Shown here piece by piece: positions 1-8,528 of a stretch of DNA of 64,000 nucleotides. A program made the position numbers and the translations under genes. The DNA comes from Virgibacillus subterraneus (GTDB lineage Bacteria > Bacillota > Bacilli > Bacillales > Amphibacillaceae): positions 310,001-374,000 of the forward strand of contig NZ_FOEH01000002.1 in the NCBI RefSeq assembly GCF_900110695.1. Direction: 5' to 3'. How positions within the stretch are numbered: the stretch's first letter is position 1; each line of letters starts with the position of its first letter. The notes beneath the pieces were generated by a model, which searched no databases, had not been told where the DNA came from, and saw nothing but the letters and a program-made list of their open reading frames with translations.

Positions 1-1
1 G

Positions 2-1399
2 GTTAATGCAGGCTTTATGACTCTTAGACAAGCTATTGGTGTTATAATGGGCGCAAATATTGGTACCACTGTGACTGCATTCATCATAGGTATAGATTTA
101 GGTGCCTATGCACTACCAATAATAGCTGTTGGTTGTTTCCTTTTGTTTTTCTTTAAAAATCAAAAAGTTAACAACATTGGACAAACCGTATTTGGTTTTG
201 GTTCCTTGTTCTTTGGTTTAGAGTTAATGAGCAGCGGGATGTCACCATTACGTAGCCTGGAGGCATTTCAGGAATTAACTTTAAATATGAGTTCCAATCC
301 TATTTTAGGCGTTATAATAGGAACATTGTTCACAGTAATTGTGCAAAGTTCAAGTGCTACAATAGGTATACTGCAAGGGTTGTTTTCTGAAGGAGCAATT
401 GAATTGAAGGCGGCAGTACCAGTTTTATTTGGTGATAATGTTGGTACAACTATTACGGCTGTTCTTGCGTCAATCGGAGCAAGTGTAGCAGCAAAACGTG
501 CAGCTTATGTACATGTAATTTTTAACTTGGCAGGTACAACTGTATTTCTTGTTCTTTTGGGGCTTTTTACTCAATATGTTTTATATTTGCAGTCAAGTTT
601 AGGTTTGAATCCAGAGATGACTATTGCCTTTGCACATGGTAGCTTTAACTTAGTAAACACAATAGTGCAATTTCCATTTATTGGTGCTTTAGCCTGGATT
701 GTAACCAAAATTATTCCAGGAGACGATACCATTGTCGAATATAAACCAAAACATTTAGACCCTATATTTATCCAACAATCTTCTACTTTAGCGTTAGATC
801 AGGCAAAATCAGAAGTGATTCGCATGGGAGAATATGCATATAAAGGACTTGAAGAAACAAACTTATATTTGACAACACAAAGCCAGAAACATTCAGAAAT
901 GGCAATGCAAATAGAAGGTGCGCTTAATAACCTGGATCAAAGAATTACGGATTATTTAATTGAATTATCTGGAGAGTCCATGTCTGAACTGGAGAGCGCG
1001 AAACACACAGCGTTAATAGACTCTGTTCGTGATATTGAACGAATTGGGGATCACTTTGAGAACATCATCGAGTTAATTGATTATAAAATTTCAAATAAAG
1101 TTTACTTGACAGAACAAGCTGAAGAAGATTTAAATAATATGTTTGATTTAACTATATTAACAGTCAAACAAGCAATAAAAGCTCTTGATCAAATGGACCG
1201 CGAGGAAGCACTTGCGGTAGTACAAAAAGAGGACGAAATAGACAAGATGGAACGTACTTACCGGAAGAAGCATATCATTCGTATGAATGAAGGCTTATGC
1301 AGTGGTTCAGCCGGAATAGTATTTGTCGACATAATTAGTAATCTGGAACGAATTGGTGATCACGCAGTTAATATCGCTGAGGAAGTATTAGGTGAGTAA
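2..1399 (+). CDS. Na+/phosphate cotransporter family protein with C-terminal PhoU domain (5' end outside window)
   Basis: The reading frame is open from base 2, so the start lies upstream and the gene is 5'-partial. The protein carries the two inverted-repeat signatures of the Na/Pi cotransporter (NptA/YqeW-like) family: GANIGTT near the visible N-terminus, and QSSSATIG with GDNVGTT about 100 residues later. Several hydrophobic segments surround them. From about residue 260 a helical PhoU-like domain follows, with the repeated motif ERIGDH, as in the long bacterial members of the family. The predicted role is sodium-driven phosphate uptake or export in the membrane. A hairpin terminator follows the stop codon. 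Confidence 0.88.
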   Translation, partial: VNAGFMTLRQAIGVIMGANIGTTVTAFIIGIDLGAYALPIIAVGCFLLFFFKNQKVNNIGQTVFGFGSLFFGLELMSSGMSPLRSLEAFQELTLNMSSNPILGVIIGTLFTVIVQSSSATIGILQGLFSEGAIELKAAVPVLFGDNVGTTITAVLASIGASVAAKRAAYVHVIFNLAGTTVFLVLLGLFTQYVLYLQSSLGLNPEMTIAFAHGSFNLVNTIVQFPFIGALAWIVTKIIPGDDTIVEYKPKHLDPIFIQQSSTLALDQAKSEVIRMGEYAYKGLEETNLYLTTQSQKHSEMAMQIEGALNNLDQRITDYLIELSGESMSELESAKHTALIDSVRDIERIGDHFENIIELIDYKISNKVYLTEQAEEDLNNMFDLTILTVKQAIKALDQMDREEALAVVQKEDEIDKMERTYRKKHIIRMNEGLCSGSAGIVFVDIISNLERIGDHAVNIAEEVLGE

Positions 1400-1407
1400 T
1401 ATTTGAG

Positions 1408-1431
1408 GAGGTGCAATGCACCTCTTTATTT
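1408..1431 (+). terminator. Terminator of the Na/Pi cotransporter gene
   Basis: GAGGTG pairs with CACCTC around a five-base loop and is followed by a T-rich tract, nine bases after the stop codon. Confidence 0.6.
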
Positions 1432-1535
1432 TTATTGAAAACCTCTCAATAAAATGCTATAGTGTTTAATGGTGCTTCTAATTGGTGCTTCTTCATAAGA
1501 TTTTCATACATAAATAAAAATTAACGTCTAAGTTA

Positions 1536-1564
1536 TTGACAGATTCTGTCGTACATGGTAAATT
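1536..1564 (+). promoter_or_regulatory. Candidate sigma-A promoter of the tRNA cluster
   Basis: A perfect TTGACA -35 box is followed by 17 bases and TAAATT as a -10 box, about 90 bases before the first tRNA. It is the only good promoter seen between the preceding terminator and the tRNAs. Confidence 0.5.
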
Positions 1565-1656
1565 ATATTTCGTCGCTAATTAATTTCAAATCAATTTTCA
1601 ACACGAAGAGCACGAAAAATAAGGTTGTAACACCTTGATAATTTACTTAAGATTAT

Positions 1657-1731
1657 TCCACAGTAGCTCAGCGGTAGAGCAATCGGCTGTTAACCGATCG
1701 GTCGTAGGTTCGATTCCTACCTGTGGAGCCA
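1657..1731 (+). tRNA. tRNA-Asn (anticodon GTT)
   Basis: Full cloverleaf: acceptor TCCACAG pairs with CTGTGGA, the anticodon loop is CTGTTAA, the T loop TTCGATT is present, and the CCA end is encoded. First gene of the six-tRNA cluster. Confidence 0.96.
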
Positions 1732-1734
1732 TAT

Positions 1735-1811
1735 GGCGGTGTAGCTCAGCTGGCGAGAGCGTACGGTTCATACCCGTGAGGTCGGGGGTTCGATCCCCTC
1801 CGCCGCTACCA
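1735..1811 (+). tRNA. tRNA-Met, elongator type (anticodon CAT)
   Basis: The acceptor GGCGGTG pairs with CGCCGCT through two G-T wobbles. The anticodon loop TTCATAC gives CAT, and CCA is encoded. The paired 1-72 position and the absence of three G-C pairs in the anticodon stem argue against initiator tRNA. The body resembles the B. subtilis elongator Met tRNA. Confidence 0.88.
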
Positions 1812-1827
1812 TAAACTATATATTAAT

Positions 1828-1904
1828 GGCGGTCGTGGCGAAGTGGTTAACGCACCGGATTGTGGCTCCGGCATTCGTGGGTTCAATCCCCACCGGTCGC
1901 CCCA
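1828..1904 (+). tRNA. tRNA-His (anticodon GTG)
   Basis: The anticodon is GTG. The extra G at position -1 pairs with C73, the hallmark of tRNA-His, and the seven-base acceptor stem closes with one G-T wobble pair at each of two positions. CCA is encoded. Confidence 0.96.
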
Positions 1905-1920
1905 TTAAGATACTTAGAGA

Positions 1921-1997
1921 GGACCCTTAGCTCAGCTGGTTAGAGCTATCGGCTCATAACCGATCGGTCGCAGGTTCGAGTCCTGCAGGGTCCACCA
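1921..1997 (+). tRNA. tRNA with CAT anticodon, probably tRNA-Ile2 (lysidine-modified)
   Basis: The acceptor GGACCCT pairs perfectly with AGGGTCC, the anticodon loop is CTCATAA, and CCA is encoded. The sequence resembles the Firmicute Ile tRNA whose CAT anticodon is converted by TilS to read ATA codons, rather than initiator or elongator Met. Assignment as Ile is by resemblance; a Met identity cannot be fully excluded by eye. Confidence 0.85.
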
Positions 1998-2006
1998 TTA
2001 AAACTC

Positions 2007-2099
2007 GGAGGAATACCCAAGTCTGGCTGAAGGGATCGGTCTTGAAAACCGACAGGGGTGTCAAAGCCCGCGGGGGTTCGAATCCCTCTTCCTCCTCCA
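2007..2099 (+). tRNA. tRNA-Ser (anticodon TGA)
   Basis: The gene is 93 bases with the long variable arm typical of class II tRNAs. The acceptor GGAGGAA pairs with TTCCTCC, the anticodon loop CTTGAAA gives TGA, and CCA is encoded. Confidence 0.95.
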
Positions 2100-2254
2100 T
2101 ACATATTTAAAACGGTTTTTAAAACCGTCAACAAGAAGCCACAAGAGTAATCTAACATGAGGTGAAGCATTTGCAGGTCTGCGAGGAGTGCAACATCGCC
2201 GAGATAACTTACAACGCACGTTGAGCACTAATTATTAAATCTAAAACCTCATAT
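2100..2254. other. 155-base spacer inside the tRNA cluster
   Basis: This spacer is much longer than the 3-23 bases between the other tRNAs. It starts with a small inverted repeat (ACGGTTTT and AAAACCGT, 2112-2128) without a T run, so the cluster is probably not terminated there. A moderately GC-rich block follows (about 2160-2225). No ORF or recognised RNA was found. Confidence 0.4.
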
Positions 2255-2327
2255 GGCTCTGTAGCTCAGTCGGTAGAGCAAAGGACTGAAAATCCTTGTG
2301 TCGGCGGTTCGATTCCGTCCGGAGCCA
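2255..2327 (+). tRNA. tRNA-Phe (anticodon GAA)
   Basis: The acceptor GGCTCTG pairs with CGGAGCC (one G-T pair) and the anticodon loop is CTGAAAA. Unlike the five preceding tRNAs, the 3' CCA is not encoded (ATCC follows), so it must be added by the CCA-adding enzyme. Confidence 0.95.
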
Positions 2328-2332
2328 TCCTT

Positions 2333-2358
2333 AAACAAGCAAATCGCTTGTTTTTTTA
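2333..2358 (+). terminator. Terminator of the tRNA cluster
   Basis: AAACAAGC and GCTTGTTT form an eight-base-pair stem around a five-base loop, followed by a run of T, directly after tRNA-Phe. Confidence 0.8.
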
Positions 2359-2401
2359 TTTAGCTACGAAATTTAAGTGTTGTGGTAACTGTGCTTCTAA
2401 A

Positions 2402-2556
2402 TCGTCCACGTCCAGCGCCTAGTGAACTTTGCTCCCCATGTCTACGATAAGAAATAAAGGATGTTCGACTAAAATCACCACATCCTGTGACAACGTCGAC
2501 CCACCCGAAGCGATGAGCGAATTCCATACGCCGCTGAACAGGCACTTACGCTTTTT
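2402..2556 (-). repeat. Dispersed intergenic repeat family C, copy 1
   Basis: Read on the minus strand this block matches 24052-24195 in order. Shared segments include GCCTGTTCA, CGTATGGA, GTCGAACATCCTT and CGTAGAC. It fills most of the gap between the tRNA cluster and sodA. Short ORFs across it are not conserved and are not called. The rest of the gap (2557-2742) holds the sodA leader. Confidence 0.65.
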
Positions 2557-2742
2557 TTCTTTCTCAGAATATATGTTTCATATGCAAAAATCCGGGAATA
2601 ATTTAATGTGGATTATTTTCACTATCCACACTGTAAAAATATGCATATAATTTGCATGTGTGTGATAGCTTTGATAATCTTTATTTTAAAGGGTGAATAT
2701 TCAAACCTTTTAATAACATAATTATTAAAGGAGGAAATTATA

Positions 2743-3354
2743 ATGGCTAAATTTGAACTACCAGAACTACCTTATGCATACGATGCTTTAGAACCTACAA
2801 TCGATAAAGAAACGATGAACATTCACCACACGAAGCATCATAATACTTATGTAACAAAATTAAACGGTGCTTTAGATGGACACGCAGACCTTCAGGATAA
2901 ATCAATTGAAGACCTTGTGAGCAATCTTGATGCAGTACCTGAAAATATCCGCACCGCTGTTCGAAACAATGGTGGCGGCCATGCAAACCATAGCTTATTC
3001 TGGAAAGTTATGTCACCTAATGGTGGTGGCGAGCCTTCTGGTGAATTAGCTGATAAATTAAAAGCTAAATTTGGCAGCTTTGATAAGTTTAAAGAAGAAT
3101 TTGAAACAGCTGCAAAAGGCCGTTTCGGTTCCGGCTGGGCATGGCTAGTAGTAAACAATGGTGAGCTTGAAGTAACTAGTACTCCAAACCAGGACACACC
3201 GTTATCGGATGGCAAAACGCCAGTCTTAGGGCTTGATGTTTGGGAGCACGCATATTACCTTAAATATCAAAACAAGCGTCCTGATTACGCTTCTGCTTTT
3301 TGGAATGTAGTAAATTGGGATGAAGTAGCTAAAAATTATAACAACGCTAAGTAA
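2743..3354 (+). CDS. sodA: Superoxide dismutase, Mn type
   Basis: The product (203 aa) is a typical cytoplasmic Fe/Mn superoxide dismutase that converts superoxide to hydrogen peroxide and oxygen. Metal-ligand motifs are visible in order: the His in NIHHTKHH near residue 27, the His in NHSLFW near residue 80, and DVWEHAYY near residue 165. The last motif carries the Asp and His ligands and is of the Mn-preferring type. Length is normal for the family (about 200 aa). The ATG follows a strong AAAGGAGG site. It sits before yqgE and pbpA as in B. subtilis and has its own terminator. Confidence 0.97.
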   Translation: MAKFELPELPYAYDALEPTIDKETMNIHHTKHHNTYVTKLNGALDGHADLQDKSIEDLVSNLDAVPENIRTAVRNNGGGHANHSLFWKVMSPNGGGEPSGELADKLKAKFGSFDKFKEEFETAAKGRFGSGWAWLVVNNGELEVTSTPNQDTPLSDGKTPVLGLDVWEHAYYLKYQNKRPDYASAFWNVVNWDEVAKNYNNAK

Positions 3355-3368
3355 TTAATTAGTCTTTA

Positions 3369-3403
3369 AAAGACACGGGAGCACAATTCCCGTGTCTTTT
3401 TTG
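3369..3403 (+). terminator. Terminator of sodA
   Basis: A 12-base-pair stem built on AAAGACACGGGA and its complement is followed by six T. Confidence 0.9.
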
Positions 3404-3404
3404 T

Positions 3405-3532
3405 AGTTAAAAAAGAATAAATACTTTCTTACTGATAAGTACAACCAAGGATTATCTATATTAAGGCTTGCACTCCAAAGTATAAGGGTTCTAAGAAAGC
3501 AATATAACCTTTCATAAGGCCAAGTTTACTAA
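3405..3532 (+). repeat. Dispersed hairpin repeat family A, copy 1
   Basis: Shares with the other copies the order: AT-rich hairpin containing ATACTTTCTTACTG, then AAGT-CAA, AAGGCTTGCACTCC, GTATAAGG-TTCTAAG, and an end resembling GGCCAAGTTT-CTAA. It starts immediately after the sodA terminator and ends about 65 bases before yqgE. Confidence 0.75.
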
Positions 3533-3598
3533 TGTAATTAAATTGCATATCTAACACCTATTTGCTCAAACTATAAACGATAAAAAGGAGCAAAAGAT

Positions 3599-4870
3599 AT
3601 GCATAAAATCTTTCAAAATATAGCAGGAAAAGTAGATATAAACAGGGATCTCATTTTTTTGCTGGTAATAGGGGGCCTTTATTCGTTAGGAATATTTCTC
3701 TCTAATACATTCGTCAATATATATTTATGGAAGCAATCCGGTGATTACATTACAATTGCTATGTATAACTTAGGAATATATTTATTCCAGCCAATCACTT
3801 TTATTTTGGCAGGGAAAATAGCTAAAAAGGTTGACCGGGTTATTGTGCTGCGATTAGGGGTAATATTTTTATCTCTATTTTTTTTGAGTGTGTTAATTAT
3901 TGCCGAGAAGGCTGCAACCTATAACTTTTTATTGGGCGGTTTATTGGGTATAGGTTTTGGGTTCTACTGGTTAGCATTTAATGTACTTACATTTGAAATT
4001 ACAGAACCAGAATCAAGAGATTTTTTCAATGGGTTTCTAGGCATCCTCCAATCTTTTAGTGGTATGATTGGTCCGTTGTTAGCTGGTACGATTATAGCAA
4101 ACATGGAAGCAAATATTGGGTATACTACGATCTTTACAATTTCTTTCTGTTTGTTTATTGGTGCAGTTGGATGCAGTTTTATCTTAAAACGTCGTCAGGC
4201 AGAAGGTGCTTTTCATTTTAAACGGGTATTAGCTGAGAGAAGACATAATAATAATTGGAGAAAAATTCTTAATGCGCATGTCTTTCAAGGTTTGCGTGAA
4301 GGGATTTTCCTGTTTGTTATTGCAATCTGGGTATTCATTACAACTCAGAGTGAATTTGCGTTAGGGATGTTTAACTTATTCCTATCTGGTCTCTCTTTTA
4401 TTTTCTACTTTATTGTAACGAAGTGGATTAAACCATCTATGCGAAAAAAGGCAATACTTACAGGTGGATTAATTTTATATTTTTCTATCTACATTATTCT
4501 GTTCAGTATAAGTTATATCCAACTTATTATTTATGCTGCAATAATAGGTATTGCATATCCGATTATTAATGTACCTTATGTTTCCATGACATATGATGTT
4601 ATCGGTAAAGCGTGGAAGGCAAAAGACTTTCGAGTTGAATATATTGTCGTACGAGAACTATTTGTCAATTCCGGGAGAGTAACAGCTATAGTTATCTTCA
4701 TGCTAGCTATTACGTTATTTGACGCAGAAAAAATAATTCCGTTTTTATTAGCAGCATTTGGGCTTGGACATTTAATAATTTATGTATTTGTTAAAGATAT
4801 TTATTTAGGCAGTCCACGTAAAAAAGAGGTCATGATTAAAGAACAATTGACAGATGAAAAAAATCGTTAA
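3599..4870 (+). CDS. yqgE: Major facilitator superfamily transporter, YqgE-like
   Basis: This 423-residue integral membrane protein has about twelve hydrophobic segments across its length and a basic loop between MFS motif-like regions (AKKVDRV near residue 78). The substrate is unknown. Position between sodA and pbpA is the same as B. subtilis yqgE, and the assignment rests on that synteny plus the MFS-like hydrophobic pattern. ATG at 3599 follows AAAGGAG at normal spacing. No clear terminator separates it from pbpA, which starts 76 bases downstream. Confidence 0.85.
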   Translation: MHKIFQNIAGKVDINRDLIFLLVIGGLYSLGIFLSNTFVNIYLWKQSGDYITIAMYNLGIYLFQPITFILAGKIAKKVDRVIVLRLGVIFLSLFFLSVLIIAEKAATYNFLLGGLLGIGFGFYWLAFNVLTFEITEPESRDFFNGFLGILQSFSGMIGPLLAGTIIANMEANIGYTTIFTISFCLFIGAVGCSFILKRRQAEGAFHFKRVLAERRHNNNWRKILNAHVFQGLREGIFLFVIAIWVFITTQSEFALGMFNLFLSGLSFIFYFIVTKWIKPSMRKKAILTGGLILYFSIYIILFSISYIQLIIYAAIIGIAYPIINVPYVSMTYDVIGKAWKAKDFRVEYIVVRELFVNSGRVTAIVIFMLAITLFDAEKIIPFLLAAFGLGHLIIYVFVKDIYLGSPRKKEVMIKEQLTDEKNR

Positions 4871-4946
4871 TATCTGTTAGAATTTAAAGAGATAAATGCT
4901 ATAATAGGTTGAGATAATTTTATATATAAGGGGGAGAAACCGAAGC

Positions 4947-7025
4947 ATGGTTCAAAAAAAGAAAAAGAAAAAGTCTCAACTTCCCTTTCGTTTAAATATA
5001 CTATTTTTTATTGTCTTTTTATTGTTTTCAGTTTTAATTTTGCAGCTAGGTGTCGTGCAGATATTGAATGGGGAAGAATTCCAGGCAGAAATCGATAAAA
5101 CTGAAAATGATTATACAGAGATACCGGTGCCTCGGGGGAAAATGTATGATCGAAACCATAATTTAATTGTTGATAATAACCCATTATATTCAATTACTTA
5201 TACACCTGCAAAGGGTATTCAAGCAAAAGACAGGTTGGATGTGGCCGAGAAATTAGCTACATATATATCAATGGATCCACATGAAGATAAAGATGGGAAT
5301 CGGGATTATGGTGTTTCAACACGTAATAAAAAAGAGTATTGGTATTTGAATAATACGGAAGAAGCTAGATCTCGATTAACGGATAAAGAAATAGAAGAAA
5401 TGGATAATGCTGAAGAATATAATACGATGCTTGACCGAATAAAAGAGGAGGAAATCAAAGGTTACTCTGAAAAGCAGCTTGAAATAATGGCCATTAAAAA
5501 AGAAATGGATAAGGCGATGACATTAACGCCACAAGTTATTAAGAACGAAAATGTAACACCAAAAGAATTTGCACGTGTGGCTGAACATTTAGATGTTTTA
5601 CCAGGGGTCAATGCTACTACCGATTGGGATCGGGAAAAACCATACGGGAAAACTTTTAGTAACTTTATAGGCACCATAACATCTCAGTCACAAGGGATTT
5701 TAGCTGAGAAGGAAGAGTATTACCTTACAAGAGGCTATAGCAGAAATGATCGTGTTGGCAGAAGTGGATTAGAAGAGCAGTATGAGAATATTTTAAGAGG
5801 CCGAAAGGAAAAGATTCAATATACAACGAATAAAAGCGGGAAAGTCGTTGAATCTGAAGTAGTAGTTGAAGGTCAACGCGGTAAAGACCTAATCCTGACC
5901 ATTGATATGGAACTTCAAGAAGAGATAAATAAGATATTACGTAAAGAACTGAAAACGGCTATACAAAAAGCTCCTGCTAAGAATAAATATTTGGAAGATG
6001 CTCTTGCTGTTGTAATGAACCCGCAAACAGGTGAATTGTTGGCTGTTGCTGGACAACACTATAACAGGGATGACAATGAATTTGAAAATGCTGGACTGAA
6101 ATCCTTGTACGCTGGTCATCCACCAGGGTCCGCTGTCAAAGGTGCAACAGTGCTATCAGGCTATGAATCAGGTGTTATTGAGCCTGGACAAAGGTTTTAT
6201 GATGCGCCAATAAAAATTGCCGGAACGCCTGAAAAAAGTTCGTATAGCAACCTACAGTGGGTTAATGATCTGGATGCATTGAGACGGTCATCCAACGTAT
6301 ATATGTTTTATATTGCAATGCGTATGGGTGGCGACTTCAATTATCAGCGAAATGATAAGCTAAAATTCGACCCTGCAGCATTTCAGGAAATGCGCAATTA
6401 CTTCAGCCAATTTGGACTTGGAGTGAAAACAGGCGTTGATTTTCCATATGAATCAACAGGTTATAAGGGTCCAAATCCTCAGGCGGGTAATTTATTAGAC
6501 TTTGCAATTGGTCAGTATGATACGTATACAACACTGCAGCTGGCGCAATATGTTTCTACCATTGCTAATGATGGCTATCGTGTTCAGCCACATTTTATGA
6601 AAGAAATAAGGATGCCCGTTCCCCATGAAGATGAATTGGGATCGGTTTATCAAAGTAAGAATACAAATTTTTTAAACAAAATTGTAATGGATGATAATTA
6701 TATTGAGCGTGTTCAAGAAGGATTCCGTCAAGTATATCAAGAGCCCGGCGGAACAGCAACTGGTAATTTTGCAGATAAAGAATATCGAGCAGCTGGGAAA
6801 ACTGGTACTGCCGAGTATACAATCTTTCATGAAAATGGATCTTCCACGGATACGGAAAATCATAGCCTTGTTGGTTATGCTCCATATGACAATCCGGAAG
6901 TCGCCTTTGCAGTTGTTGTTCCACATGCAGGTATTCCAAATGCACATCCAACAAGTAAATTAATTGGAGAACAGATTTTAGATACCTATTTTGATTTGCA
7001 AGAAGAAGAAACAGAAGAAGAATAA
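4947..7025 (+). CDS. pbpA: Class B penicillin-binding protein 2A (transpeptidase)
   Basis: The product (692 aa) is a peptidoglycan D,D-transpeptidase of the PBP2/PbpA type. A Lys-rich cytoplasmic N-terminus precedes one membrane anchor (about residues 16-36). A dimerisation domain follows, with the conserved VPRGKMYDRN near residue 57. The penicillin-binding domain has all three catalytic motifs: S395-x-x-K398 in GSAVKG, S448-S449-N450, and K618-T619-G620. In B. subtilis the homologue acts redundantly with PbpH in rod-shape elongation. It lies directly upstream of pst as in B. subtilis. A long charged insert (about residues 110-180) follows the dimerisation motif. Confidence 0.95.
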   Translation: MVQKKKKKKSQLPFRLNILFFIVFLLFSVLILQLGVVQILNGEEFQAEIDKTENDYTEIPVPRGKMYDRNHNLIVDNNPLYSITYTPAKGIQAKDRLDVAEKLATYISMDPHEDKDGNRDYGVSTRNKKEYWYLNNTEEARSRLTDKEIEEMDNAEEYNTMLDRIKEEEIKGYSEKQLEIMAIKKEMDKAMTLTPQVIKNENVTPKEFARVAEHLDVLPGVNATTDWDREKPYGKTFSNFIGTITSQSQGILAEKEEYYLTRGYSRNDRVGRSGLEEQYENILRGRKEKIQYTTNKSGKVVESEVVVEGQRGKDLILTIDMELQEEINKILRKELKTAIQKAPAKNKYLEDALAVVMNPQTGELLAVAGQHYNRDDNEFENAGLKSLYAGHPPGSAVKGATVLSGYESGVIEPGQRFYDAPIKIAGTPEKSSYSNLQWVNDLDALRRSSNVYMFYIAMRMGGDFNYQRNDKLKFDPAAFQEMRNYFSQFGLGVKTGVDFPYESTGYKGPNPQAGNLLDFAIGQYDTYTTLQLAQYVSTIANDGYRVQPHFMKEIRMPVPHEDELGSVYQSKNTNFLNKIVMDDNYIERVQEGFRQVYQEPGGTATGNFADKEYRAAGKTGTAEYTIFHENGSSTDTENHSLVGYAPYDNPEVAFAVVVPHAGIPNAHPTSKLIGEQILDTYFDLQEEETEEE

Positions 7026-7038
7026 CCTTTTTATCACT

Positions 7039-7077
7039 AAAAGCCTAAACCTTTATTAATAAGGTTTGGGCTTTTTT
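7039..7077 (+). terminator. Terminator of pbpA
   Basis: AAGCCTAAACCTT pairs with AAGGTTTGGGCTT (one G-T pair) and is followed by six T. Confidence 0.9.
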
Positions 7078-7078
7078 A

Positions 7079-7165
7079 GCAGTTAAGAAATCAAAAATTC
7101 TTTCTTACTGCATAAGTGCAAACCAGGCTTTCGCCATTATGGTCTGGCGATAAGCCAAATTCCCT
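7079..7165 (+). repeat. Dispersed hairpin repeat family A, copy 2 (variant with TCGCCA inverted repeat)
   Basis: Starts with GCAGTTAAGAAA and contains CTTTCTTACTGCATAAGTGC, the best-conserved core of the family. Its second half carries GGCTTTCGCCA...TGGCGATAAGCC, an inverted repeat shared with copy 3 only. The gap to the Pho boxes (7166-7303) holds nothing else recognised. Confidence 0.75.
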
Positions 7166-7303
7166 AAATTATAACTCATAACTACACTCGTATGTCGACG
7201 TGAAGAAGTGTCATTTAAAATTTTAACTTTTAATGACACTTTTTCTGTTTCAGATTCGATTGTAATAGTGAATAGAAAAATTGATTTCTGTTAATCTACT
7301 AAC

Positions 7304-7342
7304 TTTACATTATTTTTACAACTAATTAATGGGGAGTTAACA
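7304..7342 (+). promoter_or_regulatory. Four tandem PhoP-binding hexamers upstream of pstS
   Basis: TTTACA (7304), TTTACA (7315), TTAATG (7326) and TTAACA (7337) recur with an exact 11-base period. This is the arrangement of Pho boxes bound by PhoP dimers in Bacillus (consensus TT-A/C/T-A-C/T-A). The operon behind them is the high-affinity phosphate transporter, the classic PhoP target under phosphate starvation. Confidence 0.75.
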
Positions 7343-7423
7343 CTGGTGATTTATGATTGCATTGTAGGAGAGGGAATAAAATTTTTCCTTTTCTAACAAA
7401 CTACCATAATTAGGGGGATTAAA

Positions 7424-8377
7424 ATGAAATCAAAGTCTTTAATCTTAACATTAGGAATGTCATTACTATTAGTATTGTTAGCCGCATGCGGTAATGCAGA
7501 AGGCAGTGAGAATAACGGTGACGGAGAAGAAAGTACAAAAGAAATAATGGTTGATGGATCGTCTACCGTGTTCCCGATTATGGAAGCTGTTGCTGAGGAA
7601 TACCAGGCAGCGAACCCGGATGCAAGAGTAAATATAGGGGTTTCCGGAAGCGGTGGCGGTTTTGAAAAGTTTATCGCAGGTGAGACGCATATTTCAAATG
7701 CTTCCCGCCCTATCAAAGAAGATGAAAAAGCACTACTTGAGGAAAATGGAATTGAGTATACGGAAATTGAAGTCGCTCTTGATGGATTATCAATTGTAGT
7801 AAATAAAGAAAATGATTGGGTAGACCAGTTAACAGTCGAAGAACTGACTAAAATGTGGAGTGAAGATGGTGGAGTAAAGACTTGGGCTGATGTACGAGAG
7901 GGCTGGCCTGAAAAAGAGATCAAATTCTATAGCCCAGGAGCAGATTCTGGAACATTTGATTATTTCAGTGAAGTTGTATTAGGAGATGCGCAAATTCGTC
8001 AGGACGCTTCTTTATCAGAAGATGATAATGTCCTTGTTCAGGGAGTTACTGGATCACTGAATGGTATCAGTTACTTTGGATATGCTTATTACGCGGAAAA
8101 CAAAGATAATTTGAAGGTAGTACCAATTGTGAACAGTGATGAGGAAGCAGTAACACCGAGTCAGGAAACAATTCAGTCAGGTGAATATAATCCATTCTCC
8201 AGACCACTGTTTATCTATGTGAAAAATGAAGCATTACAAAACGATTCAGTATATGAATTCACCAAATATACACTCGAAAACGCTGGTGAGATGGCAAAAG
8301 CTGTAGGTTACGTTGCTAAACCGGAAAGTAAATATGAAGAAGCCTTAGAAAAGATCGATGAACTAGCAGGTAAATAA
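7424..8377 (+). CDS. pstS: Phosphate ABC transporter substrate-binding lipoprotein
   Basis: The product (317 aa) binds phosphate outside the membrane and delivers it to PstCA. The signal peptide ends in the lipobox LLAAC with Cys22 as the lipidated residue. The mature protein begins with an acidic linker and then has the PstS phosphate-site motifs DGSSTVFP, SGSGGGFEKF and SPGADSGTFDYF. It is the first gene of pstSCAB-phoU, behind four PhoP hexamers. A 151-base spacer with a weak hairpin separates it from pstC, which may let pstS be expressed above the permease genes. Confidence 0.97.
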   Translation: MKSKSLILTLGMSLLLVLLAACGNAEGSENNGDGEESTKEIMVDGSSTVFPIMEAVAEEYQAANPDARVNIGVSGSGGGFEKFIAGETHISNASRPIKEDEKALLEENGIEYTEIEVALDGLSIVVNKENDWVDQLTVEELTKMWSEDGGVKTWADVREGWPEKEIKFYSPGADSGTFDYFSEVVLGDAQIRQDASLSEDDNVLVQGVTGSLNGISYFGYAYYAENKDNLKVVPIVNSDEEAVTPSQETIQSGEYNPFSRPLFIYVKNEALQNDSVYEFTKYTLENAGEMAKAVGYVAKPESKYEEALEKIDELAGK

Positions 8378-8528
8378 TCTAATTCACACAATAAGATTGC
8401 GGGAATAAAACATGCGAGGGAAGTTAAATCAGAACAGGCTTCTCCTTCACTTTCCTGCATCTTAAGATAGTTTAAGGTTATTGCTATTGTCAGACAGCAA
8501 CTAAACGTTTTTATAGAGGAGTATTTAT

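Noticed and set aside
1946-2170. Minus-strand ORF of 74 codons
   Set aside because: It runs antisense through the Ile-type and Ser tRNAs; an artefact of tRNA sequence.
2360-2650. Short ORFs on both strands between the tRNA cluster and sodA
   Set aside because: They lie in dispersed repeat family C and have no ribosome site or family resemblance.
6595-6963. ORFs in other frames inside pbpA
   Set aside because: They lie within the catalytic-domain coding region of pbpA, whose motifs are intact.
8378-8528. Terminator between pstS and pstC
   Set aside because: An imperfect inverted repeat exists but has no T run; at most an mRNA-stability or partial attenuation element.
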